A stretch of DNA of 24,561 bases from Intrasporangium_A sp039812505 (GTDB lineage: Bacteria; Actinomycetota; Actinomycetes; Actinomycetales; Dermatophilaceae). Location of the stretch: the NCBI RefSeq assembly GCF_039812505.1, contig NZ_JBDIAQ010000047.1, positions 1-24,561 of the forward strand, given 5' to 3'. The translations under genes and the position numbers were made by a program. The notes below the pieces were generated by a model. That model was not told the origin of the DNA, made no database searches, and was given only the letters and a program-made list of their open reading frames with translations. This document shows, in pieces, positions 12,763 through 19,542 of this stretch (position 1 is its first letter; each line of letters begins with the position of its first letter).

Positions 12763-13581
12763 ATGCGCCAGTACCTCGACCTGCTCGACCACGTGCTGAC
12801 CCACGGCCAGGAGAAGGCCGACCGGACCGGCACCGGCACGCTCAGCATCTTCGGCCACCAGATGCGCTTCGACCTCGCGGACGGCTTCCCGGCCCTGACG
12901 ACCAAGAAGCTGCACCTGCGCTCGGTCATCGGCGAGCTGCTGTGGTTCCTGCGGGGCGAGACGAACGTGAAGTGGCTGAACGACCGGGGCATCACGATCT
13001 GGGACGAGTGGGCCGACGCCGACGGCGACCTGGGCCCGGTGTACGGCCACCAGTGGCGCTCGTGGCCGACGCCGGACGGGCGCCACGTCGACCAGATCGC
13101 CGGGGTGATCGAGCAGATCCGGACCAACCCCGACAGCCGGCGACTGGTCGTGTCGGCGTGGAACGTCGCGGACATCGAGCAGATGGCCCTGCCGCCGTGC
13201 CACACGATGTTCCAGTTCTACGTCGCGCCGGCCGGTCCCGACGGACCGGCCCGGCGGCGCCTGTCCTGCCAGCTCTACCAGCGCAGCGCCGACATCTTCC
13301 TCGGCGTCCCGTTCAACATCGCCTCCTACGCGCTGCTGACCCAGATGATCGCCCAGCTGACCGACCTCGAGCCGGGTGAGCTGGTCCACACCTTCGGGGA
13401 CGCGCACCTCTACCTCAACCACGTGCAGCAGGCGCGGCTGCAGCTCACGCGCACCCCCCACCCGCTGCCGACGATGCGGGTCAACCCGGCCAGGCGCCAC
13501 ATCGATGACTTCGAGATCGACGACTTCGCGCTCGAGGGCTATGTCGCGGAGCCGTCCATCAAGGCGCCCATCGCGGTGTGA
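12763..13581 (+). CDS. thyA: Thymidylate synthase ThyA (272 aa)
   Basis: Folate-dependent methylation of dUMP to dTMP in the cytosol, producing dihydrofolate. Seen: R21 in DRTGTGT, the WFLRGETN block (61-68), catalytic Cys146 in ALPPCHTMFQFYV (same number as E. coli), the RRLSCQLYQRSADIFLGVPFNIASYALL core and HLYLNH. Full length, with a short insert (AGPDGPARR) relative to E. coli. folA follows after 7 bp, so the enzyme that makes dihydrofolate and the one that recycles it are coexpressed. Confidence 0.98.
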   Translation: MRQYLDLLDHVLTHGQEKADRTGTGTLSIFGHQMRFDLADGFPALTTKKLHLRSVIGELLWFLRGETNVKWLNDRGITIWDEWADADGDLGPVYGHQWRSWPTPDGRHVDQIAGVIEQIRTNPDSRRLVVSAWNVADIEQMALPPCHTMFQFYVAPAGPDGPARRRLSCQLYQRSADIFLGVPFNIASYALLTQMIAQLTDLEPGELVHTFGDAHLYLNHVQQARLQLTRTPHPLPTMRVNPARRHIDDFEIDDFALEGYVAEPSIKAPIAV

Positions 13582-13588
13582 CGGAGCC

Positions 13589-14107
13589 ATGACACTCGTG
13601 TCCGTCATCGTGGCCGTCGGGCGCAACGGCGTCATCGGCGACGGCACGACGATGCCCTGGCACATCCCCGAGGACCTGAGGTACTTCAAGCGCACCACGA
13701 TGGGTCACCCGATGATCATGGGGCGGCGCACCTTCGAGTCCATGGGGGTCCTGCCGGGTCGGCGCAGCATCGTGGTCACCCGTCGGCCCGAGTGGTCCCA
13801 TCCCGGGGCCGAGACGGCGCACTCCGTCGCGGAGGCCCTCGCCCTGGCCGGCCCGACCGACGAGGTGTTCGTCGTCGGCGGCGGGGAGCTCTACCGCGCC
13901 GCCCTGCCGTATGCCGCTCGCCTCCTGGTCACCGAGGTGGACCAGTCCCCGGCCGGCTCGGTCACCTTCCCCGAGGTCGACCCCGCCGAGTGGCGCGAGG
14001 TGTCCCGGGAGCCGCACGCCGGCTTCGCCTGGGTCGTCCACGAGCGTCGCCGAGACCGCCCCACCGTGGTCGGAGCGGCCGGCGAGGAGTCCTCGAGCAC
14101 GGTGTAA
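13589..14107 (+). CDS. folA: Dihydrofolate reductase (172 aa)
   Basis: NADPH-dependent reduction of dihydrofolate to tetrahydrofolate; target of trimethoprim-type inhibitors. Seen: VIVAVGRNGVIGDGTTMPWHIP (first strand and Met20-type loop), catalytic acid D29 in PEDLRYFK, IMGRRTFESMG (43-53), VVGGGELYRAAL for NADPH and substrate. GGAG at 13583-13586 supports ATG 13589. The last ~15 residues (VVGAAGEESSSTV) are a nonconserved tail. Operon partner of thyA; followed by two strong hairpins. Confidence 0.97.
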   Translation: MTLVSVIVAVGRNGVIGDGTTMPWHIPEDLRYFKRTTMGHPMIMGRRTFESMGVLPGRRSIVVTRRPEWSHPGAETAHSVAEALALAGPTDEVFVVGGGELYRAALPYAARLLVTEVDQSPAGSVTFPEVDPAEWREVSREPHAGFAWVVHERRRDRPTVVGAAGEESSSTV

Positions 14108-14117
14108 CGCCCGGCCG

Positions 14118-14178
14118 GTCCCTACCGATGGTAGGGACGCAGGGCACTACTCGGACCCCCGAGCGAGTAGTGCCCTGC
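14118..14178. terminator. Two abutting perfect hairpins between folA and dapA
   Basis: Hairpin 1: GTCCCTACC-GAT-GGTAGGGAC (14118-14138), 9 bp, 3-nt loop. Hairpin 2 starts at the next base: GCAGGGCACTACTCG (14139-14153), 10-nt loop, CGAGTAGTGCCCTGC (14164-14178), a 15-bp perfect stem followed by TT. Hairpin 2 is the most stable simple stem I found in the window and probably terminates thyA-folA. Hairpin 1 shares GGTAGGGAC with the dapB upstream region and may be a DNA-level operator. Confidence 0.75.
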
Positions 14179-14210
14179 TTCCGGGTCCGGCCGGTGTCAT
14201 CGCGGGCCGC

Positions 14211-14216
14211 TAACCT
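14211..14216 (+). promoter_or_regulatory. dapA leaderless -10 box (TAACCT)
   Basis: TAACCT is identical to the dapB -10 hexamer and, as there, is followed by exactly 7 nt before the start codon (14224). No Shine-Dalgarno sequence is present. A -35 element is not obvious. Confidence 0.6.
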
Positions 14217-14223
14217 TGGGCCC

Positions 14224-15111
14224 ATGGCAGACGCACCCGTGCTCGGACGTGTTCTCTCCGCGATGGTCACGCCCATGCACGCGGACGGCTCCCTCGACCT
14301 CGAGTCCGCCGCGAGCCTGGCCACGCACCTGGTCGAGCAGGGGCACGACGGGCTGGTCGTCTCCGGCACCACCGGCGAGTCCCCGACGACCTCGGCCGCC
14401 GAGAAGGAGGCCCTGCTCCGGGCCGTCGTCGAGGCGGTGGGCGGGCAAGCCGTCGTCGTCGCGGGCGCGGGCAGCAACGACACGGCCAAGAGCATCGAGT
14501 CGGTGCGGGCCGCGGCCGCGGCCGGGGCCGATGCCGTGCTCGCGGTGACGCCGTACTACAACAAGCCGCCGCAGGCCGGGCTCGTGGCGCACTTCCTCGC
14601 CCTGGCCGGGGCGAGCGACCTGCCCGTCATGGTCTACGACATCCCGGGGCGTGCCGGGATCTCGATCGCCCGGGACACCTACCTGCGGATCGCCGAGCAC
14701 GACCGGATCGTCGCGGTCAAGGACGCGCGCGCCGACCTCTGGTTCGCCAGCCAGATCATGACGGCCACCGGGCTGGCCTGGTACTCCGGCGACGACTCCC
14801 TGGACCTGGCCCACTTCGTGAACGGTGCCACCGGCTTCGTCGGCGTGACCTCCCAGGTCAGCCCGGCGGCATACCGACGGCTGGCCGACGCCGTCGTGCA
14901 GGGCCGCTGGGACGACGCCCGTGCGGTGCACCGGTCCCTGCACACGATCGTCGACGCGGTGATGCACGTCACGCAGGGCGCGATCATGGCCAAGGCCGCG
15001 CTGGCGCAGCAGGGCCGCATCGCCGGGGCCACCGTGCGGCTGCCGCTCGTGCCCGCCGACGAGGGCCAGCTCGAGGTGCTCCGCGCGGCCCTTACCACCG
15101 TCAGCGGTTGA
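14224..15111 (+). CDS. dapA: 4-hydroxy-tetrahydrodipicolinate synthase DapA (295 aa)
   Basis: Condenses pyruvate with aspartate semialdehyde, the entry step of DAP/lysine synthesis, supplying DapB. Seen: Schiff-base Lys166 in IVAVKDARADL, Tyr138 in VMVYDIPGR, T50 in GTTGESPT (47-54) and Tyr111 in VTPYYNKP, all the catalytic-triad and specificity positions of the family. Length is normal. The start is set by the -10 box 7 nt upstream. Rnj follows 43 bp downstream, the usual actinobacterial order. Alternative aldolase functions of the DapA superfamily are unlikely given the full motif set. Confidence 0.96.
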   Translation: MADAPVLGRVLSAMVTPMHADGSLDLESAASLATHLVEQGHDGLVVSGTTGESPTTSAAEKEALLRAVVEAVGGQAVVVAGAGSNDTAKSIESVRAAAAAGADAVLAVTPYYNKPPQAGLVAHFLALAGASDLPVMVYDIPGRAGISIARDTYLRIAEHDRIVAVKDARADLWFASQIMTATGLAWYSGDDSLDLAHFVNGATGFVGVTSQVSPAAYRRLADAVVQGRWDDARAVHRSLHTIVDAVMHVTQGAIMAKAALAQQGRIAGATVRLPLVPADEGQLEVLRAALTTVSG

Positions 15112-15154
15112 GCCGTCGCGCCGACCCGTCCACCCATCACCCGACAGGAGCCCC

Positions 15155-16840
15155 GTGAGCCATCCTCACCCGGAACTGACCTACCCACCCGCGCTCGACC
15201 CGGCCGGCCTGCGCGTCGTCCCGCTCGGCGGCCTCGGCGAGGTCGGCCGCAACATGACCGTCCTCGAGACCAAGGGACGGCTGCTGGTGATCGACTGCGG
15301 GGTGCTCTTCCCCGAGGACAGCCACCCGGGCGTCGACCTGATCCTGCCCGACTTCTCCTACATCGAGGACCGGCTGGGCGACATCGAGGCGGTCGTGCTG
15401 ACGCACGGCCACGAGGACCACATCGGCGCCGTCCCCTACCTGCTGAAGCTCAAGCGCGACATCCCCCTCATCGGCTCGACCCTGACGCTGGCCCTGATCG
15501 AGGCCAAGCTCAAGGAGCACCGCATCAAGCCCTACACGCTGGCCGTCAAGGAGGGCCGGCGCGAACGGCTCGGCGTCTTCGACCTCGAGTTCATCGCGGT
15601 CAACCACTCGATCCCCGACGCCCTCGCCGTCTTCGTGCGCACCGCGGCCGGCACGCTGCTGCACACCGGTGACTTCAAGATGGACCAGCTCCCCCTGGAC
15701 GGGCGCCTGACCGACCTGCGCTCCTTCGCCCGGGTGGGCGAGGAGGGCGTCGACCTGTTCCTCACCGACTCGACCAACGCCGACATCCCCGGCTTCACCA
15801 CCCCCGAGCGTGAGATCGCACCGGCGATCGACAAGGTCTTCCGGCACGCCCGGCGGCGCATCATCGTGGCCTGCTTCAGCAGCCACGTCCACCGGGTCCA
15901 GCAGGTGCTCGACGCGGCCGACAAGGCCGGCCGGAAGGTGGCCTTCGTCGGGCGCTCGATGGTGCGCAACATGGGTATCGCCGCCGACCTGGGCTACCTG
16001 CACGTGCCCGAGGGGATCCTCGTCGACCTCAAGCGGATCGGCGAGCTGCCCGACGACGAGGTCGTGCTGGTCTCGACCGGGTCGCAGGGGGAGCCGATGG
16101 CGGCCCTGTCGCGGATGGCCAACCGCGACCACAGGATCGACGTCGGCCCGGGCGACACGGTGCTGCTGGCCAGCAGCCTCATCCCGGGCAACGAGAACGC
16201 CGTCTACCGCGTCATCAACGGCCTGATGCGGCTGGGCGCCACCGTGGTGCACAAGGGCATCGCCAAGGTGCACGTGTCCGGGCATGCGAGCGCCGGCGAG
16301 CTGCTCTACGCCTACAACATCGTGCGCCCGCGCAACGTCCTGCCCGTCCACGGCGAGTACCGGCACATGTACGCCAACGCGCAGCTTGCCCGGGAGACCG
16401 GCGTGCCCGACGAGAACGTCCTGCTGGCCGAGGACGGCGTCGTGATCGACCTGCTCGACGGTCAGGCGCGCGTCACCGGCGTCGTCGACTGTGGCTACGT
16501 CTACGTCGACGGCAGCAACATCGGCGGCACGGACGAGGCGCTGCTGAAGGACCGGCGCATCCTGCGCGACGAGGGCTTCATCACCTGCATCGTGGTGCTC
16601 GACGCGGCGTCCGGCAAGATCGCCTCCGGCCCCGAGATCATGGCGCGTGGGTTCGCCGAGGACGACGAGATCTTCCAGAACGTCATCCCGAAGGTCGAAC
16701 GCGCGGTCGAGGAGGCGGTCCGCAACGGGGTGCGCGACGACCACCAGCTCCAGCAGGTCGTCCGGCGCGCCGTCGGCTCGTGGGCCGGCGGCAAGCTCCG
16801 GCGCCGGCCGATGATCATCCCGGTCGTGATGCAGGCCTGA
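15155..16840 (+). CDS. rnj: Ribonuclease J (561 aa)
   Basis: Metallo-beta-lactamase/beta-CASP endo- and 5'-exoribonuclease acting in mRNA decay and rRNA maturation. Seen: the zinc motif HGHEDH (H84, H86, D88, H89), HTGDFK, LTDSTN, FSSHVHRVQQ, the GSQGEPMAAL beta-CASP motif, HVSGHAS and PVHGEYRHM. The C-terminal domain ends at a normal position. GTG 15155 has AGGAG at 15146-15150. Adjacent to dapA, as in other actinobacteria. Length agrees with bacterial RNase J (~555-560). Confidence 0.97.
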   Translation: MSHPHPELTYPPALDPAGLRVVPLGGLGEVGRNMTVLETKGRLLVIDCGVLFPEDSHPGVDLILPDFSYIEDRLGDIEAVVLTHGHEDHIGAVPYLLKLKRDIPLIGSTLTLALIEAKLKEHRIKPYTLAVKEGRRERLGVFDLEFIAVNHSIPDALAVFVRTAAGTLLHTGDFKMDQLPLDGRLTDLRSFARVGEEGVDLFLTDSTNADIPGFTTPEREIAPAIDKVFRHARRRIIVACFSSHVHRVQQVLDAADKAGRKVAFVGRSMVRNMGIAADLGYLHVPEGILVDLKRIGELPDDEVVLVSTGSQGEPMAALSRMANRDHRIDVGPGDTVLLASSLIPGNENAVYRVINGLMRLGATVVHKGIAKVHVSGHASAGELLYAYNIVRPRNVLPVHGEYRHMYANAQLARETGVPDENVLLAEDGVVIDLLDGQARVTGVVDCGYVYVDGSNIGGTDEALLKDRRILRDEGFITCIVVLDAASGKIASGPEIMARGFAEDDEIFQNVIPKVERAVEEAVRNGVRDDHQLQQVVRRAVGSWAGGKLRRRPMIIPVVMQA

Positions 16841-16844
16841 GCCG

Positions 16845-17795
16845 GTGCGGCGCCGGCTCGACGCACTGATCGGGACGTTGCTCGTCCTGCTCGTCGTCGT
16901 CGGCGCCTCCCGATGGGTCGACACGACCTGGCGGCCGGTGGTCGTGCTCCAGTCGCTGGGCCCGTTCGTCGTCGTCGGGCTCGGCCTGCTCACGGTGGGG
17001 ACGGTGCTGCTGCGTCGGTGGTGGATGCTGCTGCCCGTCCTCGCCTGTGCCGCGGTGGCCTGGGGGATGGCGCTGCCGACGTTCTTCGCGCACACCGGGT
17101 CCGGAGAGCCGAACCTGACCGTCATGGCGGCCAACCTCGACCAGGGCCGGGCCAACGCCGACCAGGTGATGGCCGCGGTCCGGGCGCACGACGTCGACGT
17201 CCTCGTGCTGACCGAGGCGACCCCCGACGTCATCGGGCGCCTCGATGCGGCCGGCCTGGCCCGGCTGCTCGGGAACCGGGCCGGGCAGGCCCGACCGGGC
17301 ACCTTCACCGGCACGATGATCTTCAGCCGGCTGCCGATGACCGCGGTGCCCGAGCCCTCCGATGCGGCTCCGGCGCACACCCCGAGCCTTCAGCCGGAGG
17401 TGGACCTGACCGTCGACGGTCGGCCGGTGCGCGTCAAGGCCGCCCACCCGGTGGCGCCGCTGCCGGGCGCCACCGACCAGTGGCGGGCGGGGCTGGCGGC
17501 ACTGGAGCACTGGAAGCAGGGCGTGCCGGCCGGCGAGCGGCTCGTGCTCACCGGCGACTTCAACGCCTCGTTCGGCCATCCCGGCTTCCGCGCGCTCGCC
17601 TCCGGCCTGGTCGACGCGCAGCGGGCCGCCGGGCTGGGATGGGTGCGGACCTGGCCGGTCGTGGGTCAGCGCTGGCCGCCCTTCGTGGCGCTGGACCACG
17701 TCCTGAGCCGGGGGCTGTCGGTCATCGACGCCGGGCAGGTGGCCTTCCACGGCTCCGACCACTTCCTGGTGTGGGCGCAGTATGCGCTCGACTGA
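16845..17795 (+). CDS. Membrane-anchored endonuclease/exonuclease/phosphatase-family protein (316 aa)
   Basis: N-terminal membrane part with three hydrophobic helices (about 8-22, 38-56, 60-79), then an EEP-fold domain: NLTVMAANLDQGRA (90-103), metal ligand Glu124 in VLVLTEATP, GDFNASFGHPGF, ALDHVL and GSDHFLV, the catalytic Asp/Asn/His signature set of this metal-dependent phosphodiesterase superfamily. Homologous membrane EEP proteins of actinobacteria face outward and have unknown substrates. GTG 16845 lies 4 bp after the rnj stop without a clear ribosome binding site, suggesting coupling. It converges on the aminotransferase gene 17 bp away. Confidence 0.88.
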   Translation: MRRRLDALIGTLLVLLVVVGASRWVDTTWRPVVVLQSLGPFVVVGLGLLTVGTVLLRRWWMLLPVLACAAVAWGMALPTFFAHTGSGEPNLTVMAANLDQGRANADQVMAAVRAHDVDVLVLTEATPDVIGRLDAAGLARLLGNRAGQARPGTFTGTMIFSRLPMTAVPEPSDAAPAHTPSLQPEVDLTVDGRPVRVKAAHPVAPLPGATDQWRAGLAALEHWKQGVPAGERLVLTGDFNASFGHPGFRALASGLVDAQRAAGLGWVRTWPVVGQRWPPFVALDHVLSRGLSVIDAGQVAFHGSDHFLVWAQYALD

Positions 17796-17812
17796 CCTTC
17801 CCGGCCGACAGC

Positions 17813-19207
17813 TCACCAGGGCGCCGGAGCCGCGCCCGCGTCGCGCGGGTCGGTGGCCAGCCTCCAGCCCGACGCGTGATGGGTCCACTCGTCGAGCGGC
17901 CCGGACTCCACGAGCCGGCGAACTCCGGCGACCAGCCGGTCGACGGCCTCCTCGGTCGTGCCCAGCCCGATGCTCGCCCGCACCGCCGTCGTGAGCGGCT
18001 GCCGGGCGCCGAGGAGGCGGTCGACGAGCAGGTGCGCGCAGAACCTCCCGTCGCGCACGCCGATGCCCTGCTCCCACGAGAGTACCTGCGACACGAGCGA
18101 GGGGTCGTAACCGGGCACCGTGAACGTGACCACACCCACCCGGTCGGCGTCTTCGTCGAAGATCGACAGCTGCCGGGTCCCCGGGACGGCCGCCAGCCCG
18201 GCCCGCAGACGGTCCAGCAGGCGCGTCTCGTGGGCCTCGAGCGCCGTCCGGTTCAGGGCGAGCGTGGCGCCCGCCGCGGCGAGGGCGACGGCACCCACGA
18301 CGTTCGGGCTGCCGCCCTCGTGGCGCGCCGGTCCGCTCTGCCAGCTGGTCGAGAGCTGCGACACCGACCGGGTCGCGCCGCCACCGGCCAGGTACGGGTC
18401 ACCGGCATCGAGCCAGTCCTGCCGCCCGGCGAGGACGCCCGCTCCGAAGGGGGCGTAGACCTTGTGTCCCGAGAAGGCGACGTAGTCGGCGTCCCAGGCA
18501 GCCAGGTCGACCGCTCGATGCGCGGCCAGCTGGGCGGCGTCGACGGCGATCCGGGCGCCGTGGGAGTGGGCCAGCTCGGCGAACCGTGCGACGGGCCAGA
18601 TCTCCCCGGTCACGTTCGAGGCGGCGGTCAGCACGACCAGGCGCACGGCAGCAGGGTGCGCGTCGAGGGCATGGTCCAGCAGGGCGACGGCGTCCTCGGC
18701 GCCGCCCGGTACCGGCAGCCGTACCGTGCGCTTCGCCTGCCACGGCAACAGGGTCGAGTGGTGCTCGCTGTCGAAGACGAACACGAGCGCGTCCTCGGGC
18801 AGCGCGCGGGCCAGCAGGTTCCACGAGTCCGTCGTCGTCCGGGTGAAGACGACCTCGTCGGTAGCCCGCGCACCGACGAAGCCGGCGACCTCGTCGCGGG
18901 CCCGCTCGTACCAGGTGCTGGTCACCTGCGAGGCCCAGCCGGCGCCGCGGTGGACCGATGCGTAGGTCTCGAGGGTCCGGTCGACCGCTCGCTTGACCGC
19001 GACCAGGGCCGGGGTGGACGCGGCGTGGTCGAGGTTGCCGTAGACCCGATCGCCCTGCCGCGTCGGCACGCGCAGGTCGGCGCCGACCAACGGCGGGATC
19101 TTCGACCCGGGGGGCGGGCTCGGCGGGGACCCCACGGCGACGGGGTTGCCGAGGCCCTGGGCCAGGGCAGTCGGGATCGTCGAGGCGACGGGGGTGAGCA
19201 GTGGCAT
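17813..19207 (-). CDS. Class V aminotransferase, cysteine-desulfurase-like (464 aa)
   Basis: PLP enzyme of the SufS/CsdA-like branch. Seen: NLDHAASTP (58-66), SEHHSTLLPW (147-156) with stacking H150, the PLP-contacting VDAAQLAAH (222-230), Schiff-base Lys249 in FSGHKVYAPFGAG, and RDGRFCAH with Cys390 in the place of the desulfurase active-site Cys. RHEGGSPNVVG matches the RFExGTPN block. A ~55-residue Pro/Gly-rich N-terminal extension is unusual for SufS. ATG 19207 has AGGAGC just upstream; a longer open frame (to 19237) lacks one. It is not beside suf or isc genes, so a specialised or moonlighting desulfurase, or another PLP lyase, is possible. Confidence 0.85.
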   Translation of the reverse strand: MPLLTPVASTIPTALAQGLGNPVAVGSPPSPPPGSKIPPLVGADLRVPTRQGDRVYGNLDHAASTPALVAVKRAVDRTLETYASVHRGAGWASQVTSTWYERARDEVAGFVGARATDEVVFTRTTTDSWNLLARALPEDALVFVFDSEHHSTLLPWQAKRTVRLPVPGGAEDAVALLDHALDAHPAAVRLVVLTAASNVTGEIWPVARFAELAHSHGARIAVDAAQLAAHRAVDLAAWDADYVAFSGHKVYAPFGAGVLAGRQDWLDAGDPYLAGGGATRSVSQLSTSWQSGPARHEGGSPNVVGAVALAAAGATLALNRTALEAHETRLLDRLRAGLAAVPGTRQLSIFDEDADRVGVVTFTVPGYDPSLVSQVLSWEQGIGVRDGRFCAHLLVDRLLGARQPLTTAVRASIGLGTTEEAVDRLVAGVRRLVESGPLDEWTHHASGWRLATDPRDAGAAPAPW

Positions 19208-19542
19208 CGGAGCTCCTACGGGGTCATGGACCCGCAACCGCAGGCCCGCGCTTGCCGTCCCCGGGCGGGAACGACCCGGTCGTCACCCGGAGCACCCCGC
19301 CGCGGAAGGAGGGTTGCTGGCCAGCGAGCCGGGGCTTGGCGCTGGCGCTCTTGACCTGACCAGCACGATAGGGCCGGACGATCCGACCGTCCACGATCCT
19401 GCCGGGGCGTGTCGCGATGCGAGACGGCACCCCCGTTCGGGCGCGCACGTGCTGCGGTGAGCGGCATACCTGGGCGACCTCGGACCGTCTGTTGAGCGTG
19501 TGACACGTGTGTCAGGAGCGCTCCCTGGCGTACCGTGCGTCC
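19208..19542. other. 335-bp gap upstream of ftsK, with candidate operator
   Basis: No gene is firmly supported. A 74-codon GTG frame on the minus strand (19224-19448) sits 16 bp before the aminotransferase start, but its third-position bias is weaker than real genes here and it matches no family I know; I leave it uncalled. The gap contains one noncoding copy of the GGCATAC motif (19463-19469), within GCGGCATACCT. An inverted repeat, TGACAC-GT-GTGTCA (19501-19514), lies where the ftsK -35 box should be and could bind a regulator. Confidence 0.45.
19531..19536 (+). promoter_or_regulatory. ftsK leaderless -10 box (TACCGT)
   Basis: TACCGT ends 6 nt before ATG 19543, and no Shine-Dalgarno sequence precedes that ATG. 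The spacing equals that of paaA, thyA and the downstream channel gene. It supports 19543 over the in-frame upstream start at 19507, which would lie before the promoter. Confidence 0.6.

Noticed and set aside
15137..17380. A 747-codon minus-strand open frame under rnj and the EEP gene
   Set aside because: Val/Asp/Gly/His-rich antisense shadow of two clearly identified plus-strand genes.
19224..19448. 74-codon minus-strand GTG frame upstream of the aminotransferase
   Set aside because: Third-position G/C is weaker than neighbours, no ribosome binding site or known family; noted in the gap entry only.
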